A stretch of DNA of 6,284 bases from an uncultured Flavobacteriaceae bacterium. Its GTDB lineage: Bacteria; Bacteroidota; Bacteroidia; Flavobacteriales; Flavobacteriaceae. Below, in pieces: positions 5,463 through 6,284 of this stretch (position 1 is the first letter of the stretch; the number at the start of each line of letters is the position of its first letter). Location of the stretch: assembly GCA_938074515.1 (NCBI GenBank), contig CALJFV010000036.1, positions 1 to 6,284 on the forward strand. Direction: 5' to 3'. A program made the position numbers and the translations under genes. The notes under the pieces were generated by a model. That model was not told the DNA's origin, did no database searches, and was given only the letters and a program-made list of their open reading frames with translations.

Positions 5463-6284
5463 TTATTGAAGCATATTCACGGCCCTTTGTACCCCTTTGA
5501 CCATTAAATCAATTTCGTCTTTTGTATTGTAAAATGCAAATGAAGCGCGGACTGTCCCGGGAATCCCATAAAAATCCATAACCGGTTGAGCACAATGCTG
5601 TCCCGTACGCACGGCAATACCCATTTGATCGAGTAAGGTACCTATGTCGTATGGATGCAATTGAGCAATATTGAATGAGACTACAGCGGTTTTTTGTGCG
5701 ACATCACCGTAAATCCGAAGGCCTTCGATTTGCTTTAGCTGCTCTGTGGCGTGCATCAAAAGCTCGTGTTCGTACGCGGCAATATCATTCAGGCCAATTG
5801 TGCTGAGGTATTCAATAGCCGCCCCAAACCCAATGCCACCGGCAATATTCGGTGTTCCAGCCTCAAATTTGTGAGGTAATCCCGCATAGGTTGTTCCTTC
5901 AAAGTAGACTTCTTTGATCATTTCGCCCCCCCCTTGATACGGGGGAAGCACCTCAAGGAGTTCTTTTTTGCCATAGAGCATCCCGACCCCTGTAGGACCA
6001 CACATTTTGTGTGCTGAGGTGATATAATAATCCACATCTAAGGCCTGTACATCAACCGTAATATGGCTGCTGGCCTGGGCGCCATCCACTAGAACTTGGG
6101 CGCCATGACCATGAGCCATTTCGATAATCGTTTCAATGGGATTAATTGTTCCTAAGGCATTTGAAACATGATTTACGACCACTAATTTGGTCCTTGGTCC
6201 AAGTAAATCCTCTAGCGCCTTTAGTTGGAGCTGTCCATGTTCATCTATGGGCAAAACTTTTAAAACGGCACCAGTCAGTGCGCA
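5463..6284 (-). CDS. sufS: Cysteine desulfurase SufS (C-terminal two thirds; N-terminus off the right edge)
   Basis: SufS is a PLP enzyme that converts L-cysteine to alanine and leaves a persulfide for SufE. The frame is open to the right edge, giving 273 residues; about 133 N-terminal residues are missing by comparison with E. coli SufS. In partial numbering, visible motifs are NHVSNALGT (38-46), VDGAQ with D67 and Q70, the PLP lysine K93 in SAHKMCGPTG, PPYQGGGEM (114-122), FEAGTPN (140-146), and the persulfide cysteine C231 in RTGQHCAQP. The K93-C231 distance of 138 equals that in E. coli SufS (K226-C364), and R226 and R246 match R359 and R379. One difference is Q229, where E. coli has His (RTGHHC). 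The TTG at 6252-6254 is internal (leucine), not the start. The ring-stacking His lies in the missing part. sufBCD are expected upstream. Confidence 0.96.
   Translation of the reverse strand, partial: CALTGAVLKVLPIDEHGQLQLKALEDLLGPRTKLVVVNHVSNALGTINPIETIIEMAHGHGAQVLVDGAQASSHITVDVQALDVDYYITSAHKMCGPTGVGMLYGKKELLEVLPPYQGGGEMIKEVYFEGTTYAGLPHKFEAGTPNIAGGIGFGAAIEYLSTIGLNDIAAYEHELLMHATEQLKQIEGLRIYGDVAQKTAVVSFNIAQLHPYDIGTLLDQMGIAVRTGQHCAQPVMDFYGIPGTVRASFAFYNTKDEIDLMVKGVQRAVNMLQ

Noticed and set aside
6252..6254. TTG as the start codon of sufS
   Set aside because: The frame stays open to the window edge, the residues before it (TGAVLKVLP) fit SufS, and the family needs about 130 more N-terminal residues.
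1..6284. tRNA, rRNA, CRISPR array, insertion sequence, riboswitch or defence system
   Set aside because: I looked on both strands for cloverleaf-like, repeat-spacer, transposase or terminal-repeat patterns and found none. The window is almost fully accounted for by eight ordinary coding genes.

Overview
The window looks like chromosomal DNA from a member of the Bacteroidota, probably a free-living, Flavobacteriia- or Saprospiria-like organism. Several signs agree. There is a large secreted Cys/Asn/Asp-rich protein of the type exported by the type IX secretion system (T9SS). A SUF iron-sulfur cluster is followed by DUF2480 and DUF3078 genes, two families I know essentially only from this phylum. 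Candidate promoters carry the TAnnTTTG -7 element, and Shine-Dalgarno sequences are weak or absent. The taxonomic call is inference from gene content, since there is no rRNA here.

Layout. Positions 1-1380 (minus strand) hold the N-terminal 460 residues of a secreted, probably very large, multidomain surface protein that runs off the left edge. A 107-bp divergent intergenic region (1381-1487) separates it from hflX (plus strand, 1488-2696), a complete ribosome-associated GTPase. A 51-bp AT-rich convergent gap (2697-2747) follows. From 2748 to the right edge everything is on the minus strand in one compact operon. Read 5' to 3' the order is sufS (N-terminus off the right edge), a META-domain lipoprotein gene, sufE, sufT (DUF59/MIP18-like), a DUF2480 gene, and a DUF3078 gene. 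Junctions are 9 nt, a 4-nt ATGA overlap, 3 nt, a 4-nt ATGA overlap and 5 nt, so the genes are almost certainly co-transcribed and partly translationally coupled.

How the genes work together. SufS takes sulfur from cysteine and hands the persulfide to Cys50 of SufE, which delivers it to the SufBCD scaffold, expected just beyond the right edge. SufT-type DUF59 proteins help mature or transfer Fe-S clusters. The DUF2480 protein has no known function, but it has four cysteines and what I read as an internal two-fold repeat, and it is tightly coupled to sufT, which makes it the most interesting protein here. The META lipoprotein and the DUF3078 envelope protein are cell-envelope proteins embedded in a cytoplasmic assembly operon. 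Their link to Fe-S biogenesis is unexplained. DUF3078 may also have its own promoter inside the DUF2480 gene.

I see no tRNA, rRNA, CRISPR array, insertion sequence or prophage gene, and no gene-free stretch longer than about 110 bp. No wholly new multi-gene system is evident. The novelty lies in the poorly characterised partners of the SUF operon.
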